A stretch of 64,000 nucleotides of DNA. It comes from Chloromonas sp. AAM2. Taxonomy: Eukaryota; Chlorophyta; Chlorophyceae; Chlamydomonadales; Chlamydomonadaceae. Below, in pieces: positions 19,557-30,575 of this stretch (the first letter of the stretch is position 1; each line of letters starts with the position of its first letter). The translations under genes and the position numbers were made by a program. Below the pieces are notes generated by a model. The model had not been told where the DNA came from. It worked only from the letters and a program-made list of their open reading frames with translations, and ran no database searches. The stretch covers positions 62,001-126,000 of the forward strand of contig QAXH01006258.1 in NCBI GenBank assembly GCA_004335635.1, in the 5' to 3' direction.

Positions 19557-19973
19557 CCTTCCCAGGCTCAAAAGCTAAGGGGTTTAGGTTCGCTGGGTTA
19601 CCATCATGAATTCCAAGCATGCAGCTCTGTACCGATGGCAATCAGACCACGCTGCCTACCTCAGGAAAGCGACGCAGATCACCAGAGTTGCATGTTAGGT
19701 GCTGAGCGTTTTCGACGGGTTCTGGTCGAGATAGGGCCTCGATGGCAGATGCTGATGAGTGGACGCGCTTGTTCCTACCAGTTGCGCTGTGCAGGCTGTC
19801 TAAAATCGAAAGAAAGAATTGGACCTGGAATCTCACGCAGGGGTTGCTTGTTCCCGTTGCCATGCAAAGCTAGCATGGATGCGATTTCGAGCATTGGAAG
19901 CCTTTCACACCCTTCAGCGATAACTTGGGAGTTCTAAAACCCTTTTGCACAGCGAACACTTGGATCATCCGCC
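19557..19973. promoter_or_regulatory. Shared 5' region of the ABCB-like gene and VPS26
   Basis: The two genes start head to head 417 bp apart, so this interval must hold both promoters and both 5' UTRs. I see no convincing TATA box or other defined element. The divergent arrangement suggests a bidirectional promoter, which is inference. Confidence 0.5.
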
Positions 19974-22900
19974 ATGGTGAGCGAGCAGTATGATCTGTTG
20001 AAGGCAGGCGCATTGCATTGTAGCTGCACAGGATCTGGCCCTTACAGCCCGGATAAGCATCCTCTTGCGCGCAGAAAAGCCTTCTTGGCCTCGTGCAAAG
20101 CGCACCTTGCCGCATCGACATCGAGTTCAAGGATGCAGATGGCAAGCCGCACCAGACTATCACCACTGTCAAAAGCAAGAAGGAGGAGGCTGAGGAGGTG
20201 CCAGTGTACTCAAACAAGGACACTGTCCAGGGAGAGGTGTGTGTGAGCTTCTGATGCAAGAGATCAGTGCACATGTATCCTTGCATGCGTAAGTGAGCTT
20301 GATTGGTTGAGGCCTGAGCTTGGCGTGCATGCGTGTGTGCATTTCTATGCATCCCATGCAGATCCGTCTGACACCCTTGACTGCCAAAAAGCTTGAACAT
20401 CAAGGCATCAAGGTGCAGCTTGTGGGACAGATTGAGCTCGCATCTGAGCGGGGTACCGGACACGAGTTTGTCAGCCTTGGTGGGTGCAGCACATGCATAT
20501 GCATGCTCCACCAGCTCGTCAATTACCAAGGCCACGTCTTGGTATCATGCGATCGGTAGCAACAGATACATTTGCAACCTGCAGTGGTAGGCAAGCCACT
20601 GCGAGCAGCGGCATGGCATTTGCAGTATTCTCATGCTGACGTCAGTCGATGCAACGTGGGCGATGGCAACAGTGGGCGGCACGCCATCACAGCTCCTCTG
20701 AACATGGTGTGCACATGCAGTCCGTGAGCTAGCAGCGCCTGGTGACCTCAACTCAACCAAGCTGTATCCGTTTGAGTTCAAGAACGTGGAGCTGCAGTAT
20801 GACTCATACCGCGGCCAGCAGGTAGGGCGGGTAACTTCAGGCACGGAGGCAGACATGCAATAGGGGCCTAAGACATGCAGTTGGAGCAGATGATACACAG
20901 CCAGTGTAGCTTGGGCTTTCTTAGAGCGCTTCCGTGGCAATTGAACTGCCCTGTGGTGTTCATCTGTTTCATCATGTGGGTGGGCAGAAAATGCACAATT
21001 TTTTCAGACAGGTTTTATTCACTGAGTTTGGCATTAGAGGCATAAGACATTGATTGGATTCAGCTGGGTTTGACATAAGACTCTTACGCAGACTGGACCT
21101 GGCTGCTGCACACGTCAAATCGTCATGCACCATGTGCTTTGTTGATCATTTGTCATTAGTGTAGTAACGCTGAATGTTGCTTTCCGCTGTACTTGAGTTT
21201 GGGTTCTGTTCCCTTGACAGGTACGATGTCGATATCTGCTGCGTGTCACGGTCACCGGCAAAGGCATGACACCCGACTCCAAACGGGAGTTCAACCTGTG
21301 GGTCACCAACTACGAACAACCCAATGAAGCAGCAGCACCCATCAAGGTGAGCATGGTACACTTGGGTCGAGAAGTGGAAGGGATGCGCAGGTGGAACCAA
21401 GCATTTTGGTCATATGGCATGTGAAGCCATGCCAAGCAGCAGGAGTGCATGGAACCAGTAATCCAATTACCAAAGGCGTGGCGATTTTCAACATGAGGTT
21501 AGCAGCAGGGGCACCAGTGAGGAATCTGACGCGCACGTAACATGCAACGAGAAGCTGCCTGCTCCAAGTCCGTCTGGCTGGCATCAAAACAAGAGTGATC
21601 CTGGCTAGAGCACATGCTGCCCCATTGTCTCAGCACGGGCGTCATCAAGCACATGCCTCCAATGACTCAAGCATGAAAGTGGGCCAAGCACATGCTGCCT
21701 GTGCGTCTCAGCAAGCACACTGCATGCATGCATGCATCGCACTGCACCACCCGCAGATGGAGGTTGGCATCGAGGACTGCTTGCACATAGAGTTTGAGTA
21801 CGACCGGGCAAGGTACCACCTCAGGGACGTGGTGGTGGGCCGCATCTACTTCCTGCTGGTGGGACCATGGGACCGAAGAGATGCTGCACGGGACGAGTAC
21901 TGTTGCTCGTGCATTTTTGTTCATGCATGCCTGGGGTGCCATTAGTCGGCTGGCATGCACGAAGCCCTAGGGTCGAGCTAGGAGAGCTGCCGCTGTGTTT
22001 GTGCCAACCATTACCAGCCCCGATGTTGCCACAGGCTGATGCAGGATACTGGTGCAATCCTGCCGCCTTAATTATGCCTTGATCCTGATTCCCTGTGCTG
22101 CCGCAGGTGCGCATCAAGCTGAAGCACATGGAGGTTGAGATCCGGCGCAAGGAGACCACCGGCGCGGGGACTGCCGCGCACAGCGAGAGCGAGACCCTGG
22201 CAAAGTACGAGATCATGGATGGGGCACCTGTCAGGGGCGAGAGCGTGCCCATCAGGTAGGCAAAGGAAGGCAACCGCACTTATTCTGCAAGTGCCTGCGA
22301 GAGCCACACGCTGTATCTTGTTGAATTGCCTGGGAGAATGGCCACTCATCATGTGCACGTGACACGAGCTGTCAAATCTTGGAATAACTGTGCTCGAGTC
22401 AGTCAACTTCTGTATGAGGCTGTTGAGACTAGATGAGTTTGCTGCCCAGCTCATTCACCCTCTTGCGGCCATGAACGAATGGCTTGTCTTGTTGCTTCTA
22501 TGATTCGCCCACCTGACCTGTAACTGCATCCCTTGATGCAGGCTGTACCTGTCTCCCTTTGACCTTGCCCCCTCGTACCGCGACATACACAACAAGTTCT
22601 CAGTGCGGTACTTCCTCAACCTGGTACTGGTGGACGAGGAGGACAGGAGGTAAGGGCTGCGGTACAGGGAAGGGGGCGGAGTGGCACACGTCAGGGCCAT
22701 GGCATGTTGGGGAGGTGCAATGTGGCCCCGTGAGACGGAAGTTCGCTGCATCTGTCTTGGGATGATAGTCCAGCTTGTTGTCGCTGAATTCCTTTGCATT
22801 ATGCTGTGCTCCACTCGCCTAGCCTAGCCTGGCGAGTGCTCCACCACCCATCTTTTAACGTCTTAGCATCGGCTGCCCGCTTCAATGCTTGTGTTCTCTG

Positions 22901-23515
22901 CTGTGCCATACAACACATGCGTGTTTACCTGATGCTTGCAGGTACTTCAAGCAGCAGGAGATTACCCTCTACCGCAAGGCAGCTGACACGCCCGCTGAGG
23001 CGGCAGCCAACGCGCAAGCAGGCCCACCCAAGCTTGCATCCGCATACAGCATGCCACCTGCTGCCACCTCGGCCAACGGCTCAGTGAGCTCACCCACAGG
23101 TGCAGCGCACAGCAGCAATAGTGGCACGGGCACCGCCCCGCCTGCGCCACAATTCGCACCCCTGCCTACCGCGCAGCCACCCGTAACCGCTGCCGCGGTG
23201 CAGCCACCCGCCGCAGCCGCACCAGCCCCCACGCCCCAGCCACCACCCTCCTCAGCACCAGCGCCATCACTGCCTACCAGCGGTGGTGGTGGTGGGCCGC
23301 TCAGCCCAGGGGCTGCCCAGGCTGCGGACACTGCAGCTGCGCTGACAGCAGTAGCCGAGCCCACAGCAGAAGGCCCACCGCTTGGCCTGCCTGCGGAACC
23401 TGCGGCCGCTAAGGATGCAGCTGCTGAGTTTAGTGGAGAGCTACAGGAGGGAGCGCCGGATGCAGACGGAGGCCTGACATTTGGAGATGGTGACTCAAAG
23501 ACAGGCATTCTGTAG
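19974..23515 (+). CDS. VPS26: Retromer subunit VPS26 with a long low-complexity tail, 9 exons
   Basis: Arrestin-fold subunit of the retromer core, which with VPS35 and VPS29 recycles cargo receptors from endosomes. Coding exons: 19974-19976, 20075-20236, 20362-20479, 20721-20821, 21221-21346, 21757-21858, 22107-22255, 22542-22649, 22942-23515, giving 480 residues. The coding part of exon 1 is only ATG, with GTGAGC directly after it; joining to exon 2 gives a protein that begins [19 protein letters not shown]. Diagnostic VPS26 stretches follow: [88 protein letters not shown] and [11 protein letters not shown]. The conserved domain ends near residue 300. The remaining 170 or so residues are Pro/Ala/Ser-rich and probably disordered, much longer than the short tail of most VPS26 proteins. 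Confidence 0.96.
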
Positions 23516-24418
23516 ACGGACTGGTATGCAGTTGAGAGGTGTGACAGCAGAATTTGACGAAAGATTATCAAATGGAATGAAATGTGGACATGTTCGTTGG
23601 CTCGCTCATGAGGCTGTGCAAACGTTCGGCAGATTCTGTTGGCCCACCTGCTTGTGCCAACAGGCAAGGGCACCCTCCCGAATATCCTTTTACGCTCTTG
23701 ACAGATTGTGAGGACATGGCGACGTGTACAGTTGCCAGTCTGGTGACAGGCCAGGTGCTGTGGGTTGCATTGGGCAAGGTGAAGTTTATTTTTCTTTTTC
23801 AGTCTCCAGGCAGTCTACTTGATGTGTGTTGGGAGTACCGCTGGCTTCAGGCGATGCATTTCATGATGTCAGGGACAGTTGCTTTGCGTTTGAATGTCCT
23901 GCAACAGGTTTGTGTGTCTCTGTCTCAGACAGTTGGGCCCTGCCATGCAGCGACCCATATGTTAGCTTGAACAGATTCATCCACTATGCAGGTACAGACG
24001 TGAGCCTGCGATTGTGGGTTCAAGACGACCAAGCATGTTGCAACACTGGCCTAAACTTCAGTGTAATCATACCAACATCTGCACTGGTGTCATGTCTTAC
24101 AGGAACGGATGGATGCCGTACCCCAGCATGAATGTAGTGGCAAGGATGAATGTACATCAAATGGCACATATATATATATATCGCACCCGCCTTAGAATGC
24201 AGTGTTCAAGCTACCTCGTTCCTATTCTACCATACCACTCAGGCATCACGGAAGCAAGCGATTCTCAGTTGACTCAAGTTTGTGGCCGAAACAGGAATGC
24301 AGCGAAAACCTGGTGTTGGCCAAGCCAGTGCCCATTCGCTGGCAAGGTGGACGTAATGTACGTAACACAGTGGAGCCTTCCTGGGGCAGAGGGATTGTCA
24401 TGTAAAAAATTGGCAAAC

Positions 24419-24450
24419 AAAAAAAGAAGTTCGCCAGTTCTCGGGCAGTT
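24419..24450 (+). repeat. Dispersed repeat core (VPS26-HAP2 intergenic)
   Basis: Copy of the GCCAGTTCTGGGACAAT core family with two mismatches, preceded by an A-rich run as in the other copies. Confidence 0.6.
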
Positions 24451-24785
24451 TGACGGGTTCCTGTGGGGAGTGCTCGTGTGGCCTGCTGTATTGACTGACG
24501 CAAATCGCAATTACGCAGTCAGGGAGCGAGCAGCAGCACGACATTGAACATATTAAGCTGCACACACAGGCTTCAGCCAGGCCCCGCACACTGTGCGGAT
24601 ATTGCGTCACATGCCGTAAGGCCAGGCCACACAGAGTATACCAACCAGGTGCCCTCGACAAACACCCTTTGGCGAATACAATCCACACAACAGAAAGCAC
24701 TCCTTGTTACTGGAAAAGAGCATTTTGTCTTGTTCCTCTACGCGCGCAAAAAACTAAGTTGCTCAAGAGAACACTTGGTGGCGAA

Positions 24786-24790
24786 TTACA
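24786..24790 (-). terminator. Candidate HAP2 polyadenylation signal (TGTAA)
   Basis: TGTAA, the usual polyadenylation signal of chlorophyte nuclear genes, reads on the minus strand about 85 bases beyond the HAP2 stop codon. The site is called from motif and position only. Confidence 0.45.
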
Positions 24791-24841
24791 TTACCGACGT
24801 CTGTCACAACACGCTATATTTTTTCACCCCGCTGTTCACCT

Positions 24842-24874
24842 GAATTGTCCCAGAACTGGCAAACTTTCTTTTTG
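24842..24874 (-). repeat. Dispersed repeat core at the HAP2 3' end
   Basis: A near-perfect copy of the core, on the same strand as HAP2. It begins at the base after the TAA stop codon, so it forms the first part of the HAP2 3' UTR. Confidence 0.65.
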
Positions 24875-27800
24875 TTACCGCACTGGAGAATCATAGAGTG
24901 GGTTTCCGTGGGAGAACTGTCTACCGGATCGGCTAGTCGGTAGCTGCTGCAGTACCGCTATACTCGGCCGACCTGGACTACTGGGGGAAGAGTATGACTG
25001 CCGAGAACGCACTTGGCCAGGGTGAACGTGCGCCACCACATCCACACCACTGCTTGCAGCCATTTCAGGTGATGCTAGTCGCATTGTCAGTGGCGAGATG
25101 GAGCCGCGCTGTGCAGCTGGGTTGTGCATGCTCTGTCGCGCAGGCGGCTGCAACTGGGCGGCCTGAGGCGACCCCGGGCCGCGTCTGTCGTACGCAGTCG
25201 CATGAGCTTGACTGTGTGTGCGGTTGCGCAGTGCTTCATTGATCGCAGCGCTTGGCTGCTGCAGTCTGCCTTGCTGGTACGCGCCAGGCTTGTCGACGGG
25301 ACGTGGTAAGCTGGTAGCTGAGCGGAAGCTGGAAGACTGACGGCCACTGAGGAGAGCGCTGGTCTGCAAGTAGCTCGAAGACCGAGGAGCAGACCGCACG
25401 TCTTGGCCTGTCATCAAAGTACCAGACTGCTGCTGTGACACGCCCTGCTTTCCATGCTTTTCGGTCGCTCCTGTGGCATCGCCGCCTTTACCTCCACCGT
25501 TGGCTGCAGTTCCCGGCGCGCCTCCATTCCCGCCGTCGCCGCCTTCGCCACCACCGCCAAAGGGCATCTTGCTGGCCAAGCCAGAACACATGCTTGCAAT
25601 GAGTCCCATCTTGCCAGCCACGAGCAGCAATCCCAGTGCCGTGGCGACACCGGCCACGATGCCCAGAAACCCTCCTAACCTTCCCCAGCATCCCTTTGCC
25701 ACAAAGCACAGCACATCCATTGCGTTACTGCACACCTGCAGACATGGCAACGGTCGTTACAATCAGTCATTAGCCATTGCTTACCAACAGCATCGCAACC
25801 CCACACACAGCAGCTGGTAGATATGTGTGCAATGAATCAAATAGTACTCGTGAGTGTATAGGTATCAGTATGTGAGTGGTATTGAACCAAGAGGCTCGCT
25901 CACCTTTTTGCAGTCCACTGCGCCTCCTGCCTCTCCTGCGCCATCTCCTGTGCCGTCATATCCGCCAGTGGGCTTTTCCATGAATACAGTCGCATTGGTA
26001 TAGAACCTCAACATGGCACGATCCGATATTTGACCCTGCAGCCACATTCAAGTCAAACGTTGGTCGTGTCATGAGCGTGAATCGCCTTCACGCGGGATGG
26101 GGCTCAAGATCAGCAACAGTGGAGGAACACAGTACCATGGCTGACCTGTGTACCATTTGTACAAATCTGCTGTACAGATTTGCCGGCTAGGTGCTCTTCC
26201 TGACAGTCAATTTCCTTTCTGTTCAAGCAAACCACGTCCTACTATTTGTCCCCATTGCTCCTTCACTGTTGTCTTGATATCAGGGGCCTGTATGGTAAAT
26301 AGAGCTGACTCTGAGCCGTCTCACCTGGGAGTCGTAAAGTGTGACCCAGCAGAAGCGGTCCGGATCCTCAGAGGTGTCACTGACGTACAGTTGGATGGGC
26401 GGTCTGAGGAGTGTCGGCTTGCCAGGCGGGAGGGATATGGGCACGGCTTCAATGGGCAGCACATTGCCAGAGCAGTTGCTCACCTGTGCCAGGCATGCCC
26501 ACAAATGAACTGTGAAAGCTTGATTTGCTTAGATACTTGCTTGGGGTATGAGCAAAAGACATGTCTTCCGGACCCTTGCTGTTTGCACCACATGTACATG
26601 CCTAGGGCTTGCGCTGTGCATTTTGGCAGGGAGTCAATAAGCAGTGTGATAGTTCATGATATGATATGAACGATCACGTAATATGTACATCATGTATGGC
26701 CGTTGATAGGCAGCAGCACGGACAGGCCTGCATGTGTTGCGCGGACAGGGCCTGAGCAAGCAGCTGGTAATCCCTGACTGGATTCTGCGGGCCCTTGCGT
26801 GTCCATGTGATCCGCTCATGCCTCACCGTGATGGTGAAGTCAGCTGCCAGGGAGCCGGTGTTGGTGAGGTTGAGCCAGATGTATCCGCGAGATGCACCGG
26901 CCTCGAAACCTCCACACGACACCTACAACATCAGATTGCTGCCAGAGTCACGTGCAACATTCAAGACACTCACGGAGTGATTGGCTGTTTGAAGGTTGCC
27001 ACTGCAGAGACATGGCAGGTGATAGATGCAGCTCATGATCATGATGGTGCATGGTGGCCGGCATGCCTGGGGCTGCATGGAGCATGGGCGTACCTCATCA
27101 AAGGTGCACAGGTACATGTTGCTGAGGATGCCAACGGCGGTGTTGGTCACAAAGCGTACGCTGTCAGCACTGCAAAGGGCACACAGGGGACGTCACAAGA
27201 AGAAAAAAAGGATCGACAGGACAAGTAACCGACAGTGTTTGGCAACAGCATTGTTTACTTGCACTGCAGGTGCCAAGGTAAAGTAACGGTGTTGACCAGC
27301 AGCATGGTTGGATCAAGCCTGCGCTGCAAGCATAAGTGGCTGAGCAATTGCACGTACCTGACGGAAAGCACCACCAGGGATGTGCTGGTGCTGGTCACAG
27401 GCAGACCAAAGCTCACTGGCCCAGCGGAGAAGCTGCCCAGCTGCACACACAATAGATGCTCACAAAGCACCACATTATTAATGATGGCACCGCCCACAGG
27501 GCTACAGTTTCCCACAAGTAGGACTTGTCCGTAGGTTTTATGATCAGCTGATTGCATCAACACATTGACAGTTCTTCATCTGGCACAGACACAAAACGCT
27601 CTCATGTGCGGCCACTGCAGTACATGACTAAGATATCCACGTGTGTGTGATTGCCAGTTCAGTGACGCCATCCTCACCGTGGAGTTGGAGCCGTACGTGT
27701 AGCGTGTGACCATATGCAACGGCACCTTGCCCGACTTGACTCGGGCCGTGTCCACTTCAATCAGGTCCTTAATCTGATTGGCCAGACAGACCTGCAGGGA

Positions 27801-30185
27801 CACGCCCGTTTTGCAACTTTGTGTGCATAAAGCACGGGTCAAATTGTCAAGTCGAGTCAGATTGCGTTGGTGGTGTGTGTCGCGAATGAAGTCTGAAGGC
27901 TGGATGCAACCTTACAAAAGCAACAAAGACTCTTCAGCTGTGCACAAAGCAGTGGGCAGTTTGCCCAAGGCGGTTCCTTGCCATACCTGCGGTGCCCTAG
28001 CGCAGTTAGTGGACTGAAACCTGAAGGCTGAGAAGCTTGTGCCGACCTTGTCGCACGTCCTGCCGTCGGGGCTAATGAGAGAGGGGTCCAGCAGCAGCCA
28101 CTGGCTGCGGTTAGTGGCCAGGATCTGATCTGGAGTTGAGCCCATGGGCTGAGGCACCAACAATACGAGATTGCTGCATGGGGGCAGAACAAAGCGAATT
28201 ATTTGGCAAGGGCTCCGTGCCTGATGCAGGTTATGGATGGCTGCAGGCTGTGCATACGTCCGGCATCCTCAGCGTCATGTCCAGTTGTAGGCTGCGAATA
28301 AGTACATCCTGCATCGTGTCCGGCTATATACTTGCTGGATGGCATTTCCTAGCCAGCACATGGCATACAGACAGCTTGCACCAAAACTCTATGAGCAGGG
28401 GTGTGGCTCCATTCAGCACACGGTCGGGCAGCAACCGCTGAGAACAACACATTGCCTGCACTTCCTTCCGCCGCATCTGCAATGCTCACCTCAGCACTGG
28501 CAGCTGTGTGTACGTTGCCAGGTCTCCCAGCAGCTGTGCAGACACCAGCCGGTTGCTGCTGAGCCCCAGTGGCAGCGAGGGGCTCAGCTGCAGCACCTCC
28601 CTAGTGCCTGGGGGCGGGGGCGGGCTGGGGGAGCTGGCATCCCCCGCTGAGCTGCTACGGGCGACAGGGAGTGCGATGTTGATGTTGATGGTCATCTGCA
28701 TGCTGGCACTGCCCAGGTTGTAGGCCTGAGTGGCAACGGACAGCCAAGCATAGAGTCAGCAGAGTCCCGGGTGTCAGAGCCGATGTCAACAGTCGAGAAA
28801 TGCAACCATTGCTGTAACATCACATGCTGGCGAACAGGTGCTGCACAGCTGAATGCTTGGCTTTCCGTCCTTGTTTTGCCAGACTGCTGGTACGGTCAAT
28901 ATGCACCCAGTGCTATGGCCGTCTTGATCAGAACGCCTCTTTCAAACACGCATTTACCTATTACGATGGAGGACGAAACGCACACGAGGCATACCCTGGG
29001 CCTGTCCAACTCACGCTGTACCACAGGGGATCAAACTCCAGGCAGTGCGCGGAGCAGGGAACCTTGCCCATCAGGATGTCCAGGGGGCCGCTCCAGAAGT
29101 CACAGTCAAGGTTAGCACGCCTGAGGGGAACAAACGACAAACATAGCTGTTGCTCCTTGTGTATGGCGTGGGTGCTGTCGCCTGGGCCCCAAGGTGGGCT
29201 TAAACTCTTCTACTGCTGTTGCCGATCCACTTTTGGTGAACTAGTGTCATTTGTGGAGGCAAGCGAGATGGAGGCCACCCTGTGCTGCCGTCTGCCTTGA
29301 TCTCATCGGTTACAAGGAAGTTGCTTTGCTTTGCAGTAAGCAGCAACAGGTGTCTGTGCTTGGCTGCGACCTTACATGCCACGCTTACGTGCGCAGGTTG
29401 CTGCCTCCGAATGTAGTGTCGAAGATCTGGCTCGTGCTGCAGCTGCAGGTGAAGCCTTGGCTGTCCGCAACCTTGGCCCCCTTGACGTAGTACCACCCAC
29501 AAGTAGGGCTGCCTTCATAGTCGCCATCCTGCGTTGAATGCCAGTGTAATGGTGCGGTGGAGCGTGCAAATGCATCCAGCAAACGGGCAATCACAGGAAG
29601 AGTGCCAGGAGATAGAAACCAAGTTTTACCGTAACAAACACACATCCCGTGCGTTACAAAAGTGCACTGAAGTGGTAACGCACCAAACATACTCGGTCTG
29701 ATGGCCGGACGATAATCTCGTATGGCTTGTAGTTGTACGACTGCACGTACTGCATAGGGTACGTGGCCCACATCGGCGTTTTGCTCAGAGAAATGGACAT
29801 GGGCTCTGACAGGTCACGGCATGCACATGATGGGTCCTTGGCGTAGTTGCATGGGCAAGGGCATGAGCCAGAAGAACTGCACAGGTGGAGTGGTAAGGAA
29901 GCTTACGCACCAATCTTGAAAATCAGTTCTGCAGTGATGCTGAGGAGATCGTTTTCACCTGCCGACGCACGACAGCTGGAACTGGAGGTCCTGCGTGGCG
30001 AGGTTCTGTCCATTGTTGATGCTCACTGTCATCACCATCTTCTTTGAGCATGAGATGTCGCTGGCCGAGCTCTGGATGCACGTCTCAAGACTGGAGGCAG
30101 CCAGGACTGCGGCCTGAGCGTGGCGGGCCACTAGGAGCAGGATGCTCGACAGCAGCGCCCCACGCATAAGGCCTCTTGCAGCCAT
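24875..30185 (-). CDS. HAP2: HAP2/GCS1 gamete membrane fusion protein, 13 exons
   Basis: Single-pass plasma-membrane protein that merges gamete membranes after adhesion. Exons (minus): 30185-29959, 29876-29693, 29528-29389, 29120-29015, 28725-28490, 28173-27987, 27791-27678, 27440-27358, 27169-27094, 26922-26827, 26483-26325, 26035-25904, 25735-24875. Phases close to give 866 residues. A signal peptide covers about 1-25. The ectodomain carries the cysteine-rich HAP2-GCS1 core: CPCPCNYAKDPSCACRDL, the block CGWYYVKGAKVADSQGF, RANLDCDFWSGPLDIL and SAHCLEFDPLWY. A Pro-rich loop in exon 5 and CDKVGTSFSAFRF follow. One transmembrane segment lies near 600-625. The cytoplasmic tail of about 235 residues is Gly-rich, then Ser/Gln/Arg-rich. 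The order of conserved blocks is what is known for green-algal HAP2. In related algae the protein acts in one mating type only; the sequence does not show which applies here. Confidence 0.96.
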
Positions 30186-30575
30186 ATATCCTGTTCAGCT
30201 GCTTTGCAGTCCTATCTGCTGCCTTGTGCGCTGGACTTTTCTGTGCCGGGTGTCCAATCGACCTGCGGCAGTGCCGGTTCGCCGCCGGTCATAGTGCGTA
30301 AGAAGGTGTCCGAAAGAAACTCAGATAGCATTCAACAGCTCATGCGCTCGCAAGCCTTAAGTATCCGCCTGCAAAAGCTCTGGATTTGCTCTTGAATCCA
30401 AGGTTCGAACAAAAGTGAGACAGAAACGTGCCGGACATGCCGTAGACCGGAAGAGCAGCGGGCGAGTTCCTGCCTTGCATCCAAAAGTAAGGAATTTCTA
30501 CTCAGGCTCTTACCACCGTCTTCTTTGCCAGGGTGTCTGCCCGGGCACATCGGGGCGCGTCTTAGAGCAAGCGAA
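30186..30575. promoter_or_regulatory. Shared 5' region of HAP2 and the PG-rich repeat gene
   Basis: Only 390 bp separate the start codons of two divergently transcribed genes linked to gametes or flagella. The interval should contain both promoters. I do not see a defined TATA box or a known gamete-specific element; co-regulation is an inference from the layout. Confidence 0.5.

Larger units (their letters stand above)
23516..24874. other. Convergent intergenic region between VPS26 and HAP2
   Basis: This 1.36-kb stretch holds the 3' UTRs of VPS26 (plus) and HAP2 (minus). A TGTAA near 24062 is a distant candidate polyadenylation signal for VPS26. A short AT dinucleotide run lies near 24168-24182. 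Two copies of the dispersed repeat occur at 24419-24450 (plus) and 24842-24874 (minus); the second starts directly after the HAP2 stop codon. No gene is visible. Confidence 0.55.

Noticed and set aside
24875..30185. A viral class II fusion gene integrated in the genome
   Set aside because: The cysteine-rich HAP2-GCS1 core, signal peptide, single transmembrane segment and 12 introns identify the cellular gamete fusogen.
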